Positions 8,977 through 17,081 of a DNA stretch of 64,000 nt are shown piece by piece. This stretch comes from Clostridiales bacterium CCNA10 (GTDB taxonomy: Bacteria; Bacillota; Clostridia; Oscillospirales; Oscillospiraceae), in contig AP018533.1 of assembly GCA_003573975.1 (NCBI GenBank), positions 124,001 to 188,000 of the forward strand. The letters are read 5' to 3'. Position 1 is the stretch's first letter. Each line of letters opens with the position of its first letter. A program made the translations under genes and the position numbers. The notes below the pieces were generated by a model, which ran no database searches, was not told where the DNA came from, and was given only the letters and a program-made list of their open reading frames with translations.

Positions 8977-10017
8977 TCACTCTCCATCAAAGAGAATGAC
9001 CATCTTCTTCATGTCCTTCGGGGGATGGATGATGTTTTCAAAGACCTGGTCCACCTGGTCGAAGGGGATGTAGTGGCTCACCATGCCGTCCAGCTGGAAC
9101 TCATGGCGTGCAAAGCGCTCGATGGTGGGCTGGAACTGGTTGCAGGACATCCGGGTGCCGATGATGGACAGCTCACGGGTGTTGATCATGGCCTGGGTGA
9201 TGCCCTCCTGGGCGGTGCAGAAGCCCATCGGTACGATGGTGGCCCCGTTGGCAGGGATGCCCATCTCCAGCAGAGCGGTGAGGGAACCGGGGTAGCAGGC
9301 GGAGTCAAAGATGACATCCACGCCGGCGCCGTTGGTGAACTCCTGAACGGCCTGCTTCAGATCCTGCTCCTTGGTGTTGACGATGGCGTCGGCGCCATAG
9401 CCCCGGGCGCGCTCCAGGGAGCTGGGGTTGATGTCGGCGCACATGACGCGGCAGCCCTTGACCTTCAGGGTCTGGAGGATGACGGCGCCGATGGTGCCGC
9501 TGCCCAGGACCAGGACCGTCTCGCCGCCCTGGATGTTGGCGCGGGCGGTGCAGTGGCCGCCGATGGCGAAGGGCTCGATCAGGGCCGCGTCCCGGAAGGG
9601 GAGCTCCTTGGGCATGACATAGACCTCATGCTCCGGAACGGCGAAGTACTCTCTCCAGCCGCCGTCGATGGCGGAGCCGCGGGCCTTTACCTGGCGGCAT
9701 ACGTTGCGGCGGCCGGCCCGGCACTGGGGGCACTCGCCGCAGGCAACCACCAGGTCCACCACCACATGGTCGCCCACCTTGACGTTCTTGACGTCCTTGC
9801 CGACCTCCACGATGACGCCGGCGTTCTCATGGCCGGGGACGCGGGGAAACACAGCGTTGGGGTTCTCGCCCAGAAACTGATGCACATCGGAGCCGCACAC
9901 GCCGGCCGCCTTCATCTGGATCAGCACCTCGTTGTCCGCGGGCTTGGGCACGGGAACTTCCCGGACCTCAAACTGCTTCGGGCCAATGATGACAACTTCC
10001 TTCATGGTTTCTTTCAT
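8977..10017 (-). CDS. Zinc-dependent alcohol dehydrogenase, probable L-gulonate or L-galactonate dehydrogenase
   Basis: A medium-chain dehydrogenase of 346 residues. Catalytic zinc ligands are Cys41 (GVCGSD) and His63-Glu64 (GHE). Structural zinc ligands are Cys93, 96, 99 and 107 (CGECPQCRAGRRNVC). The NAD site is LGSGTIGA (about 171-178). It is the first gene of the operon with TRAP, uxuA and uxuB. Enzymes of this subgroup (RspB, LgoD types) oxidise L-gulonate to D-fructuronate or L-galactonate to D-tagaturonate. Fructuronate would feed UxuB directly, so L-gulonate is the better guess. Specificity is inferred from context only. Confidence 0.8.
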   Translation of the reverse strand: MKETMKEVVIIGPKQFEVREVPVPKPADNEVLIQMKAAGVCGSDVHQFLGENPNAVFPRVPGHENAGVIVEVGKDVKNVKVGDHVVVDLVVACGECPQCRAGRRNVCRQVKARGSAIDGGWREYFAVPEHEVYVMPKELPFRDAALIEPFAIGGHCTARANIQGGETVLVLGSGTIGAVILQTLKVKGCRVMCADINPSSLERARGYGADAIVNTKEQDLKQAVQEFTNGAGVDVIFDSACYPGSLTALLEMGIPANGATIVPMGFCTAQEGITQAMINTRELSIIGTRMSCNQFQPTIERFARHEFQLDGMVSHYIPFDQVDQVFENIIHPPKDMKKMVILFDGE

Positions 10018-10115
10018 CTCTTGTGACCACCCTTCTCAGCTTGGACCGGGGGCGCTTCCTTCTGCCGCCCCGTCTGGGATGCATACTGCCGCCCGGTCTC
10101 TGTCTCACTGACACT

Positions 10116-10145
10116 ATTCTACAATACTTGTATACTAGAACACAA
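10116..10145 (-). promoter_or_regulatory. Operon promoter with GntR operator in its spacer
   Basis: On the minus strand TTGTGT (10145-10140) and TAGAAT (10121-10116) are 18 bases apart, and the transcript leads to the dehydrogenase start about 100 bases on. Between them, at 10128-10137, is TTGTATACTA, which fits the TNGTATACNA operator of FCD-type GntR repressors such as UxuR/ExuR. A bound repressor would block RNA polymerase directly. Confidence 0.65.
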
Positions 10146-10219
10146 GGTGGGGAATTAACAAAGATTCATGTTCTTTTTTATGCAAATCATAAAAAGCTTT
10201 GGAAATTTATTTGAAAGAC

Positions 10220-10942
10220 TTAGAATTTGTTTCCTGCTTCTGTTTCCCTGGCTGATGAGGGGGGCTGCTTGAAATACTGTGGGAATTCCGCCTGGATCTT
10301 CAATGCATCAAATTTATAACGGCTCAGGTGGGTCTCCATCTGCTGCCGGGCCATCTCCGCATTCCCCAGGCGGATCTGCCGGGTGATCTCCTCGTGGTCC
10401 TGGACCGCCGCCTGCTGGCTCTCTACGGAGACCAGGGACATACTGCGCACCCGGTCAAAATGGATGGAGATGTTCTGGATGAGGCTGTGTATCTGGGATT
10501 TGCGGGCGATCCGGAACAAATTCTCATGGAATTTGTTGTCCAGCCACATGAGATTTTCTGGGTCGTAGTTGTCCAGATAGAAGTTTTGAAGGCGCACATT
10601 CTCCTCCAGGGCCTGAAGGTCTGCCGGAGTGACAAGCTCACAGACCTGCTCCACGATGGCGCACTCCAGCACATCCCGCATGAATCGGGACTCGTCTACC
10701 AGATCGTAATCGATGAGGGAGACGACGCTCTTCCTCTGGGGGTAGGTTTCAATGATCTTCACCTTGGCCAGCTCGATCAGCGCCTCCCGCACCGGCGTGC
10801 GGGAGAGGCCCATCTCGGTGGCCAGCTCATTTTCACTGATCTGGCTGCCGGGCTCCAGGCGAAGGGAGATGATGTTGTCCTTGATGATCCGCAGGGCGTA
10901 GTCGCGGCTGCTTTCCCGGGGAAGTCGTTCTGAGATATGCAC
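10220..10942 (-). CDS. GntR-family (FCD subfamily) transcriptional regulator
   Basis: A protein of 240 residues. A winged helix-turn-helix (about 15-75) contains LEPGSQISENELATEMGLSR and PVREALI, the GntR signature. Residues about 90-220 form the all-helical FCD effector domain with LMWLDNKFHENLF and a late metal-site His (METHLSRYKF). Family members sense sugar acids and usually repress neighbouring genes. It sits directly upstream of, and on the same strand as, the sugar-acid operon but has its own promoter. Matching operator sequences lie before both. Repression relieved by a pathway acid is the likely mode. Confidence 0.88.
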   Translation of the reverse strand: MHISERLPRESSRDYALRIIKDNIISLRLEPGSQISENELATEMGLSRTPVREALIELAKVKIIETYPQRKSVVSLIDYDLVDESRFMRDVLECAIVEQVCELVTPADLQALEENVRLQNFYLDNYDPENLMWLDNKFHENLFRIARKSQIHSLIQNISIHFDRVRSMSLVSVESQQAAVQDHEEITRQIRLGNAEMARQQMETHLSRYKFDALKIQAEFPQYFKQPPSSARETEAGNKF

Positions 10943-11000
10943 GGGTGTCCTCCTAAAATATTTCAGATCTTCCGGCCCACGCAGGGGACGAGATTGATCG

Positions 11001-11093
11001 GCTTTGACCGGCCTGAGCGCCCGGAAGTCCGGTCAAAGCTGTGGTCTGATTTTATTGTGGCACATTGCGCACGAATTGTCTACTAGCATACTA
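11001..11093 (-). promoter_or_regulatory. gntR leader: promoter, operator-like palindrome and 11-bp inverted repeat
   Basis: Minus-strand TAGACA (11082-11077) and CACAAT (11059-11054), 17 bases apart, form a plausible promoter. Overlapping the -35 is CTAG-CATA-CTAG (11083-11094), including TAGCATACTA, close to the operator before the dehydrogenase gene, so autoregulation is likely. Within the leader, GCTTTGACCGG (11001-11011) and CCGGTCAAAGC (11029-11039) form a perfect inverted repeat with a 17-base loop and no T-run. Confidence 0.5.
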
Positions 11094-11136
11094 GCAACAA
11101 ATTCTGATGTTTTTTTGGCAGAAATGTCAACGGAAT

Positions 11137-11178
11137 GAAAAACAGCTGTGAGCGGCTCACAAGGAGGCTCACAGCTGT
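11137..11178 (-). terminator. Terminator of the membrane glycosyltransferase gene
   Basis: An 11-bp stem CAGCTGTGAGC/GCTCACAGCTG followed by TTTTT on the minus strand, just downstream of the glycosyltransferase stop. Confidence 0.85.
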
Positions 11179-11204
11179 GGATGCCGGAAAAGATCTGTTG
11201 GAGA

Positions 11205-12491
11205 TCAGGCGGCCTTGCCCAGGGACTGGCGGCTGCCGGTGTGGTAGATGGGTTTCCACTCCACCTTTTTTACCAGAGCGGCCAGAGAGATGGGGATGTA
11301 AGTAAACATAAAGAGCGGGAAGGTAAAGACGTAGAGGAACTTTTTCCCTGTGGGGATTTGGATCTGATCCCACTCGCACAGGACGGTGAGGATCCCATAG
11401 AGGAGCAGGCCCAGGTAGAAGCTGGCCACAGTGGACAGCAGGAAACTGCCGGATACGGAGAGGATCTCCCTTACAATATAGGAGGGCTGTCCCCAGCAGG
11501 CCAGGCACACCACCAGGTTGAAGGCGATGGTGACCAAGGTGAGCAGCATCCCGGGGGCCACGGTCATAAACATATCGTAGCAGGACCAGCTTTTCCAGCT
11601 GGGCTTTTGGCAGAAGCCGCGGACCAGGTCGCCGCTGTAATTGGCATTGACCTGATAGAAGCCCTTGGACCAGCGCAGCCGCTGATCCCAGGACTGCCGG
11701 AAGGCGGTGGGCTGCTCATCATAGATGACTGCCTTGTCGCAGTAGCCGATGCGGCGGCCCTTCAGGGCACAGCTGACAGAAAACTCGATGTCCTCGGTGA
11801 GCAGGTGATAGGGCCAGCCGCCGTTCTCCCGGATCACATCGGCGGAGATGAGGAAGCCGGTGCCCGAAACGTGGCAGTTGCTGCCCAGCAGCATCCGGGG
11901 GAAGTTGAGGAAGCGGGCCTCCCGCAGGAACCAGATGGCATAACCGGCGGAGATCCAGTTGGCGCCGAAGTTCCGGGAGTTGCGGTAGCAGGTGATAGCT
12001 CCGTAGTTCCCGCTGTCAAACACCTTGTTCATCTCCGACACAAAGTTGGGGTCCACCAAGTTGTCGGCGTCAAAGATCAAATAGCCGTCATACTGGTCCC
12101 GGCCCTCGTGGGCCAGGGTGCGGAATAGGTAATCCAGGGCGTAGCCCTTCCCCTTCTTGTGCTGGTTGAAGCGCTCATACACGATGGCGCCCGCCCGGCG
12201 GGACACCTGGGCCGTGTCATCGGTGCAGTTGTCCGCCACCACATAGACATCCAGCAGGTCTGTGGGGTAGTTCTGTTGTTTTAGAGTGTGGATCAGTTCG
12301 CCGATCACTCCCGCTTCGTTCCGGGCGGAGATCACCGCGGCGTAGCGGTGGAGCTGTGCCGCCTCCGGCTGCTTCCAGTGCTTCCGCCGGATCAGCCCTA
12401 GAAAGAGATAGACCAGCTGATAGGCATAGGCCAGAGTGAACAGGACAGCCAGAAACAGGTTAAATGCTTCGACCATTCGGATCATATTCAT
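11205..12491 (-). CDS. Membrane-bound family 2 glycosyltransferase (exopolysaccharide synthase type)
   Basis: A protein of 428 residues. An N-terminal membrane helix (about 6-28) precedes a GT-A catalytic domain with VVADNCTDDT, the metal-binding DADN, GTGFLISADV, TEDIEFS and QRLRWSKGF, the Q-x-x-R-W motif of processive synthases. Three or four membrane helices follow (about 310-400). The set resembles PgaC/IcaA and cellulose-synthase-like enzymes that make a polymer at the membrane, but no partner genes are adjacent and the product is unknown. I chose the ATG at 12491 with AAGGTG 8 bases upstream; a longer open frame runs through the leader. It has its own promoter and terminator. Confidence 0.8.
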   Translation of the reverse strand: MNMIRMVEAFNLFLAVLFTLAYAYQLVYLFLGLIRRKHWKQPEAAQLHRYAAVISARNEAGVIGELIHTLKQQNYPTDLLDVYVVADNCTDDTAQVSRRAGAIVYERFNQHKKGKGYALDYLFRTLAHEGRDQYDGYLIFDADNLVDPNFVSEMNKVFDSGNYGAITCYRNSRNFGANWISAGYAIWFLREARFLNFPRMLLGSNCHVSGTGFLISADVIRENGGWPYHLLTEDIEFSVSCALKGRRIGYCDKAVIYDEQPTAFRQSWDQRLRWSKGFYQVNANYSGDLVRGFCQKPSWKSWSCYDMFMTVAPGMLLTLVTIAFNLVVCLACWGQPSYIVREILSVSGSFLLSTVASFYLGLLLYGILTVLCEWDQIQIPTGKKFLYVFTFPLFMFTYIPISLAALVKKVEWKPIYHTGSRQSLGKAA

Positions 12492-12658
12492 AAGAAAACA
12501 CCTTTTTGAGCGTCCGGGTCTGCTTTGCGCACCCACCTGAACAGAAGAGGAGAGGGGAGCAACCCGGCTTTTGTTGATACGGATCGGTTTTTGCGCACCC
12601 CTGGTCAGGGACTTCTTTGGGGTACGCACCATGATAGCACGCTTTTGAAATATTACAA
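12492..12658 (-). promoter_or_regulatory. Promoter and long structured leader of the glycosyltransferase gene
   Basis: Minus-strand TTGTAA (12658-12653) and TATCAT (12636-12631), 16 bases apart, would start transcription near 12624 and leave about 130 bases of leader. The leader holds two copies of GGGTGCGCAAA, a CCCTG/CAGGG hairpin, and a CCGGGT/ACCCGG pairing that encloses the second copy. It matches no riboswitch class that I can name; c-di-GMP class I was considered and does not fit. Confidence 0.5.
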
Positions 12659-12784
12659 GATTGTTTCGTGAGTCTTAATAAAAAGTTAAGAGTTCGTTCA
12701 TAATTTAGCGCAAAGACAGGGACAAAACAGAGAGGTTATGCGGAAATAAAGTGGGAAAAGTTGTTTATTTGTTAAAAAAGAAAA

Positions 12785-12811
12785 AGCGCCCCTGTTTCGG
12801 GGCGCTTTTTG
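12785..12811. terminator. Bidirectional terminator after rubrerythrin
   Basis: AGCGCCCC/GGGGCGCT stem, 6-base loop, T-runs on both strands. It ends the rubrerythrin transcript on the minus strand. Confidence 0.85.
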
Positions 12812-12832
12812 GATTTAATACTTTTGTAATAA

Positions 12833-13450
12833 TTAGCGGATAGATCCCCCCCGGAAAGGGGTCAGCTCTGCCCGAATGAAGTACCCCTGGGGATGGCGGC
12901 ACACAGGGCAGTTGGCGGGGGCAACGGTGGCGTCCACCACATAGCCGCAGTGCAGGCACATCCATGCCTCCTTCACGTCGGAGACGAACAGCTGCTCCTG
13001 TTCCAGCAGATCGGCGTACCGACCGAAGCGGTCTCCATGGAGCTTCTCTACCCCGGCAATATTTTCAAACAGCTTGCCCACCAGGGGGAAGCCCTCCTCC
13101 ATGGCGGTACGGGCGAAGGCGGCGTAGTCGTGTTCCCACTCCTGATACTCGTTGTGCTGGGCGGCCCGGAGATAGTCCAGCAGATCGGTGTACAGGTCCA
13201 CCGGATAGGTGCCGTCCACCCGCACCGTCTGGCCGCTCAGGTCGTGGAGCTGGCGGTAAAACTGCTTGGCATGGGTCTTTTCCTGTTCCGCGGTAAACAG
13301 AAACAGGCCCTGGATCACGGCCAGGCCGCTTTTGTGGGCGATCCCGGCGGCAATGGTATAGCGGCTGCGGGCTTGGCTCTCCCCGGCGAAGGCGCGCATC
13401 AGGTTCTCTCTGGTCTGGCTGGCGGCAAAGGCTTTGGCTTGATCTGGCAT
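12833..13450 (-). CDS. Rubrerythrin
   Basis: A protein of 205 residues. The N-terminal ferritin-like four-helix bundle carries the diiron ligands in LMRAFAGESQARSRY, EQEKTHAKQF and GVEKLHGDRF. A C-terminal rubredoxin-like domain has CLHCGYV and CPVCRHPQGYF binding one iron. Rubrerythrin reduces hydrogen peroxide in the cytoplasm of anaerobes, taking electrons through its rubredoxin centre. The ATG at 13450 follows AGGGAGGAA by 6 bases. It is a single-gene unit with its own terminator. Confidence 0.93.
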   Translation of the reverse strand: MPDQAKAFAASQTRENLMRAFAGESQARSRYTIAAGIAHKSGLAVIQGLFLFTAEQEKTHAKQFYRQLHDLSGQTVRVDGTYPVDLYTDLLDYLRAAQHNEYQEWEHDYAAFARTAMEEGFPLVGKLFENIAGVEKLHGDRFGRYADLLEQEQLFVSDVKEAWMCLHCGYVVDATVAPANCPVCRHPQGYFIRAELTPFRGGSIR

Positions 13451-13551
13451 GGAAAATTCCTCCCTTGCATCATTTGGATTCTGTTCCAGTATGCCCGAAA
13501 ACAAACCTGTCATTCTCTTTGCGGAAAATTTACAAAAGAGACTGCTTCTCC

Positions 13552-13608
13552 TTGCCTTTTTCCTGTGGGCCTAGTATAATGGAGGCAATTTAGGGTGTCA
13601 TGTCACCC
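13552..13608 (+). promoter_or_regulatory. pncB promoter with palindrome at the transcript start
   Basis: TTGCCT (13552-13557) and a consensus TATAAT (13575-13580) are exactly 17 bases apart. The palindrome GGGTG-TCATGT-CACCC (13593-13608) lies just inside the predicted transcript. It could be an operator for an NAD-responsive repressor or a small RNA hairpin; no regulator gene is nearby. Confidence 0.7.
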
Positions 13609-13630
13609 ACGCGAGGAGGATACCTCAGAG

Positions 13631-15079
13631 ATGAAAGCGAAGACAAATCTGACCATGCTCTGCGATTTTTATGAGCTGACCATGGGAAACGGCTATTTCC
13701 AGACCGGTCTGGCCGACCGCGTATGCTATTTCGATGTGTTTTACCGCTCCGTCCCGGACCGGGGCGGCTTCGCCATTGCGGCGGGCCTGGCCCAGGTGGT
13801 GGAGTATATCGAAAACCTGCGCTTTGACGAGGAGGACATCGCGTACCTCCGGTCAAAGGGCTGTTTTTCCGAGGAGTTTTTGGAATATTTGAGCGGATTT
13901 TCCTTTACCGGCGATATTTGGGCCGTTCCGGAGGGGACGCCCATCTTCCCAGGCGAGCCCATTCTGACGGTGCGCGCGCCGGCCATCCAGGCACAGTTTA
14001 TCGAGACCTTCGTGCTCCTCTGCCTCAACCACCAGTGCCTGATCGCCACCAAGTCCAACCGCATCGTCCGGGCGGCGGAGGGCCGTCCGGTGGCGGAGTT
14101 CGGCTCCCGTCGGGCCCATGGGCCGGATGGGGCCCTGCTGGGCGCCCGGGCCTCCTACATCGCGGGCTGTGCCGCCACCGCCTGCACCATGGCCGACCAG
14201 CATTACGGTTCCCCCGCCACGGGGACCATGGCCCACTCCTGGGTGCAGATGTTCCCCGACGAGTACACCGCCTTCAAGACCTACTGTGAGCTGTATCCCA
14301 CCAACGCGACCCTGCTGGTAGATACCTATAACGTGCTCAAGTCCGGCGTGCCCAACGCCATCCGCGCCTTCAAAGAGGTACTGGCTCCCATGGGGATCAC
14401 CAAGTGTGGCATCCGGCTGGACTCCGGCGACCTGACCTATCTGTCCCAGAAGGCCCGGGAGATGCTGGATGAGGCCGGCCTGACAGAGTGCAAGGTCATT
14501 GCCTCCAACGCCCTGGACGAGTATATCATCCGGGACCTGGTGCGCCAGGGGGCCCGCATCGACTCCTTCGGCGTGGGAGAGCGGCTGATCACCTCCCGCA
14601 GTGAGCCGGTGTTTGGCGGCGTGTACAAGCTGGTGGCCATTGAGGACGACGAGGGGAACATCATCCCCAAGATCAAGATCAGTGAGAACGCCGCCAAGAT
14701 CACCACCCCCCATTTCAAAAAGGTCTACCGAATCTTCTCCCGGGACACCGGCAAGGCGGAGGCCGACCTGATCTGCCTGCGGGACGAGGAGATCGACTTC
14801 ACCCAGCCGCTGGAGCTGTTTGATCCCAGCGCCACCTGGAAGCGCAAGGTGTACACCAACATCGAGGCCAAGGAGCTGCTGGTCCCCATCTTCCTGAACG
14901 GGAAGCGGGTGTACGAGGTACCGGAGCTTCAGGTCAGCCGGGCCTACTGCCAGCGGCAGGTGGACGCCCTGTGGGATGAGGTAAAGCGCTTTGAGAATCC
15001 CCACAATTACTATGTGGACCTGAGCCAGAAGCTGTGGGACATCAAGCAGTCCTTGCTGAACAGCCATGATATGAATTAA
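13631..15079 (+). CDS. pncB: Nicotinate phosphoribosyltransferase
   Basis: A protein of 482 residues, full length. It starts TMLCDFYELTMGNGYF and has FGSRRAHGPDGAL with the phosphorylated His, GTMAHSWVQMF, LLVDTYNVL, GIRLDSGDLTYLS and DSFGVGERLITS, all typical of the long bacterial type. It joins nicotinate to PRPP, coupled to ATP hydrolysis, giving nicotinate mononucleotide for NAD salvage in the cytoplasm. GAGGAGG lies 11 bases upstream of the ATG. It faces nudC across a shared terminator, so two NAD-metabolism genes converge here. Confidence 0.95.
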   Translation: MKAKTNLTMLCDFYELTMGNGYFQTGLADRVCYFDVFYRSVPDRGGFAIAAGLAQVVEYIENLRFDEEDIAYLRSKGCFSEEFLEYLSGFSFTGDIWAVPEGTPIFPGEPILTVRAPAIQAQFIETFVLLCLNHQCLIATKSNRIVRAAEGRPVAEFGSRRAHGPDGALLGARASYIAGCAATACTMADQHYGSPATGTMAHSWVQMFPDEYTAFKTYCELYPTNATLLVDTYNVLKSGVPNAIRAFKEVLAPMGITKCGIRLDSGDLTYLSQKAREMLDEAGLTECKVIASNALDEYIIRDLVRQGARIDSFGVGERLITSRSEPVFGGVYKLVAIEDDEGNIIPKIKISENAAKITTPHFKKVYRIFSRDTGKAEADLICLRDEEIDFTQPLELFDPSATWKRKVYTNIEAKELLVPIFLNGKRVYEVPELQVSRAYCQRQVDALWDEVKRFENPHNYYVDLSQKLWDIKQSLLNSHDMN

Positions 15080-15122
15080 AAAACGGTGAGCCGCGGGCAC
15101 TGCCTGCGGCTCACCGTTTTTT
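15080..15122. terminator. Bidirectional terminator between pncB and nudC
   Basis: A 15-bp stem AAAACGGTGAGCCGC/GCGGCTCACCGTTTT with T-runs on both strands, serving both convergent genes. Confidence 0.92.
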
Positions 15123-15128
15123 CAGGGA

Positions 15129-15974
15129 TCAGACCGGCCCCTGACGGAAGCGCTCGATCATCTCATGGGTCAGGGAGATGGAAGAGCCGCCCTCCGGCAG
15201 CTCAGAGCGGTCGAACCAGGTGCCCTCACCCAGCTCGTCTTCCTGAAGGGTCACAGTCTCGTCCTCCGTGTCCAGGTCACAGTAAAACCCGGACAGAAGG
15301 CTGCTGGAGAAGCTCCAGGGCTGACTCTTATAGAACCGGATGTTTTTGACCGGCAGACCGACTTCCTCCATGACCTCCCGGCGGACCGTGCCCTCCAGAG
15401 GCTCGCCGATCTCTGCGAAGCCGGCGATGAGGGCATAGTTACGGACTGTGCCCGGCCGGGCGGTCTGGGAATACTTGGTGAGCAGCAGGCGGTCACCGTG
15501 GGTCACTGCCACGATCACCGCCGGGGAGATGGTGGGATAGACCAGACCGCCGCAGGCGGGACAACGCATGGCGCGCTCCACGGCGTCCTGCTGGGCCGGA
15601 GCGCCGCACCGGCCGCAGAACTGGTGGTTGTGGTACCAGTCATACAGCTGGCTGGCGGTGATGCAGGCGAAAGCCAGCCAGCCGGGCTGCATATCCCGGA
15701 ACTGTCCGTTTTTGGCCGGAACAGCGGCGTCCAGAATGGCCGAGGGCACCACATGGCACCAGTGAAAAGCGATGTCATCGATGGAAAAGAAATAGGTACA
15801 GGGCAGTGCAGAGAGATCGGCGCAGGCGTTTGCCTCTTCCCAGGTGAACGGGAGCCCGCTCTCGCGGCTGAGAAGGGTGCTCCCGTCCTGATAGAAGAAG
15901 ACACGGTCCCCGTCCTTTGGCTGGGTAGGATGGTAGGCGTTGTCATACCGGTGGGGTGCAATATCCTGGATCAT
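15129..15974 (-). CDS. nudC: NADH pyrophosphatase (NudC type)
   Basis: A protein of 281 residues. A variable N-terminal domain is followed by a zinc ribbon (FCGRCGAP...CPACGGLVYP, about 135-165). The C-terminal Nudix fold has a complete Nudix box starting GFAEIGEPLE and ending REVMEEVGL, then SQPWSFSSSL, the SQPWPFPxS motif that marks NADH-specific members. It splits NADH into NMNH and AMP; family members also remove NAD caps from RNA. AAAGGA precedes the ATG at 15974. Confidence 0.92.
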   Translation of the reverse strand: MIQDIAPHRYDNAYHPTQPKDGDRVFFYQDGSTLLSRESGLPFTWEEANACADLSALPCTYFFSIDDIAFHWCHVVPSAILDAAVPAKNGQFRDMQPGWLAFACITASQLYDWYHNHQFCGRCGAPAQQDAVERAMRCPACGGLVYPTISPAVIVAVTHGDRLLLTKYSQTARPGTVRNYALIAGFAEIGEPLEGTVRREVMEEVGLPVKNIRFYKSQPWSFSSSLLSGFYCDLDTEDETVTLQEDELGEGTWFDRSELPEGGSSISLTHEMIERFRQGPV

Positions 15975-16174
15975 AGCAGTTAGGGTCCTTTCTGATCAAA
16001 TTTTGTCGTTGCATCTATTATGAAGGCTTTTCTGACCACTGTCAACTGCCGCCGCCATCCCAGGGCAAAGGAGACCATCCAACAGGGCGGGCCCCCACGC
16101 GGAACGAAAATTTCCCAAAACCGGCGGGTGGAGCACGTCCTGCCTCTGCGTGTGCCGTGAACAGGCTTTTTCCA

Positions 16175-16501
16175 TCAGGGCGCCTCCCGGAGTTCGTCCA
16201 GCAGATGGGCTGCGCCATAGCGCAGGCACCGCTGGAGACGCCGCTCCCCCCGCTTGATGGTGCGGGAGACAGTGGACTTGTCTACGCCCATCTGCTCCCC
16301 GATCTCCCGCATATTGTAGCCCTCCGCATAGTACAGCAGAAGCGCTGTCCGCTGCTTCTCGGTGACGTCCTCCCGCAGGGCACGGATCAGGTTGTGTCGG
16401 AGGCGGCTGATCTCCCGGCTGTTGTCCGCCGACATCTGCCGGGAGTAGACGGCCATGTCCGCGGCGTACAGCTTGCCGCGCCTATATCGTGTATTTGACA
16501 T
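16175..16501 (-). CDS. Small sigma-70 region-4-like DNA-binding protein
   Basis: A protein of 108 residues. The C-terminal half is a sigma-factor region 4 helix-turn-helix (TEKQRTALLLYYAEGYNMREIG then MGVDKSTVSRTIKRGERRL). There is no region 2, so it is unlikely to be a complete sigma factor. Proteins of this size are common regulators in mobile and prophage-like modules of this family. GAGAGGGGG precedes the ATG at 16501. Its start overlaps the 77-residue gene upstream by 20 bases, which suggests coupling. Confidence 0.65.
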   Translation of the reverse strand: MSNTRYRRGKLYAADMAVYSRQMSADNSREISRLRHNLIRALREDVTEKQRTALLLYYAEGYNMREIGEQMGVDKSTVSRTIKRGERRLQRCLRYGAAHLLDELREAP

Positions 16502-16715
16502 TCCGGCGGTACCCCCTCTCATAGTAGCGCTCGGTAAGCACTGCCAGTTCCCGGGCCTCACGAAACATGGTAGACAGCATTCGGATCCGCTCTGCCAGCA
16601 GACAGCGTTCCTCCTCGTCCTCCGTCCGGTCCAGTACCGCCTGGAGCTGGCAAATGCGGAAGTCCAGCGCCCTGGCGTGGGCGCGGTATTCCACAGAAAG
16701 CTCTTGCAGGGTCAT
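16482..16715 (-). CDS. Small helical protein of unknown function (77 aa)
   Basis: Begins MTLQELSVEYRAHARALDF and is almost wholly helical and charged, with a probable coiled coil (about 5-60). I recognise no family. AGAGGAGGA lies 10 bases upstream of the ATG at 16715. That ATG overlaps the TGA of an upstream zinc-ribbon frame (ATGA), and the end overlaps the start of the sigma-like gene, so the three look translationally coupled. Confidence 0.6.
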   Translation of the reverse strand: MTLQELSVEYRAHARALDFRICQLQAVLDRTEDEEERCLLAERIRMLSTMFREARELAVLTERYYERGYRRNVKYTI

Positions 16716-16936
16716 TGTGCACATTCCTCCTCTTGTTCTGCCTCCCGCCGTCTGCGGCCGCCCCGCCGTCCCGCCGCGCAGCGGGTGCAGAGGATGCGGC
16801 CGTTCCGCCGGATCAGGGGGTCCAGCCGGTACAGCTCCCCGCCGCACTGGGCGCACAGCGCGGCAGGAGCGGCCAGCTGGACATCCCGGAGGGGCGGGAG
16901 CAGACCGGAGACACATTCGTATCCCGTGAGTGAGAC
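16712..16936 (-). CDS. Zinc-ribbon small protein without a standard start codon
   Basis: This frame of about 74 codons encodes ALCAQCGGELYRL followed by GRILCTRC, two C-x2-C knuckles with normal spacing, then an Arg/Glu-rich tail. It ends in a TGA overlapping the ATG of the next gene. AAAGGAG lies at its head, but the codon where a start is expected is GTC (16936), and no ATG, GTG or TTG occurs in frame between there and the first Cys pair. Either a start codon has mutated or a rare start is used; the true 5' end is uncertain. Confidence 0.45.
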   Translation of the reverse strand, partial: VSLTGYECVSGLLPPLRDVQLAAPAALCAQCGGELYRLDPLIRRNGRILCTRCAAGRRGGRRRREAEQEEECAQ

Positions 16937-17081
16937 GCTCCTTTCTTCTCTCCCGGCCGGGGCCGGGGCTCTTGGTGTGGATCTGCGGATTTTTCTGCGC
17001 CCCGTCCCCGGATGAGAACAGAGGCGCAGGAAAAACCTCTTGGGGTCTGTAAAATAAAATGAGAAAAATCAAATATTTCTA

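Noticed and set aside
12492-12630. c-di-GMP-I riboswitch before the glycosyltransferase
   Set aside because: The GCGCAAAGC piece resembles part of GEMM, but the second conserved block and the pairing order do not match.
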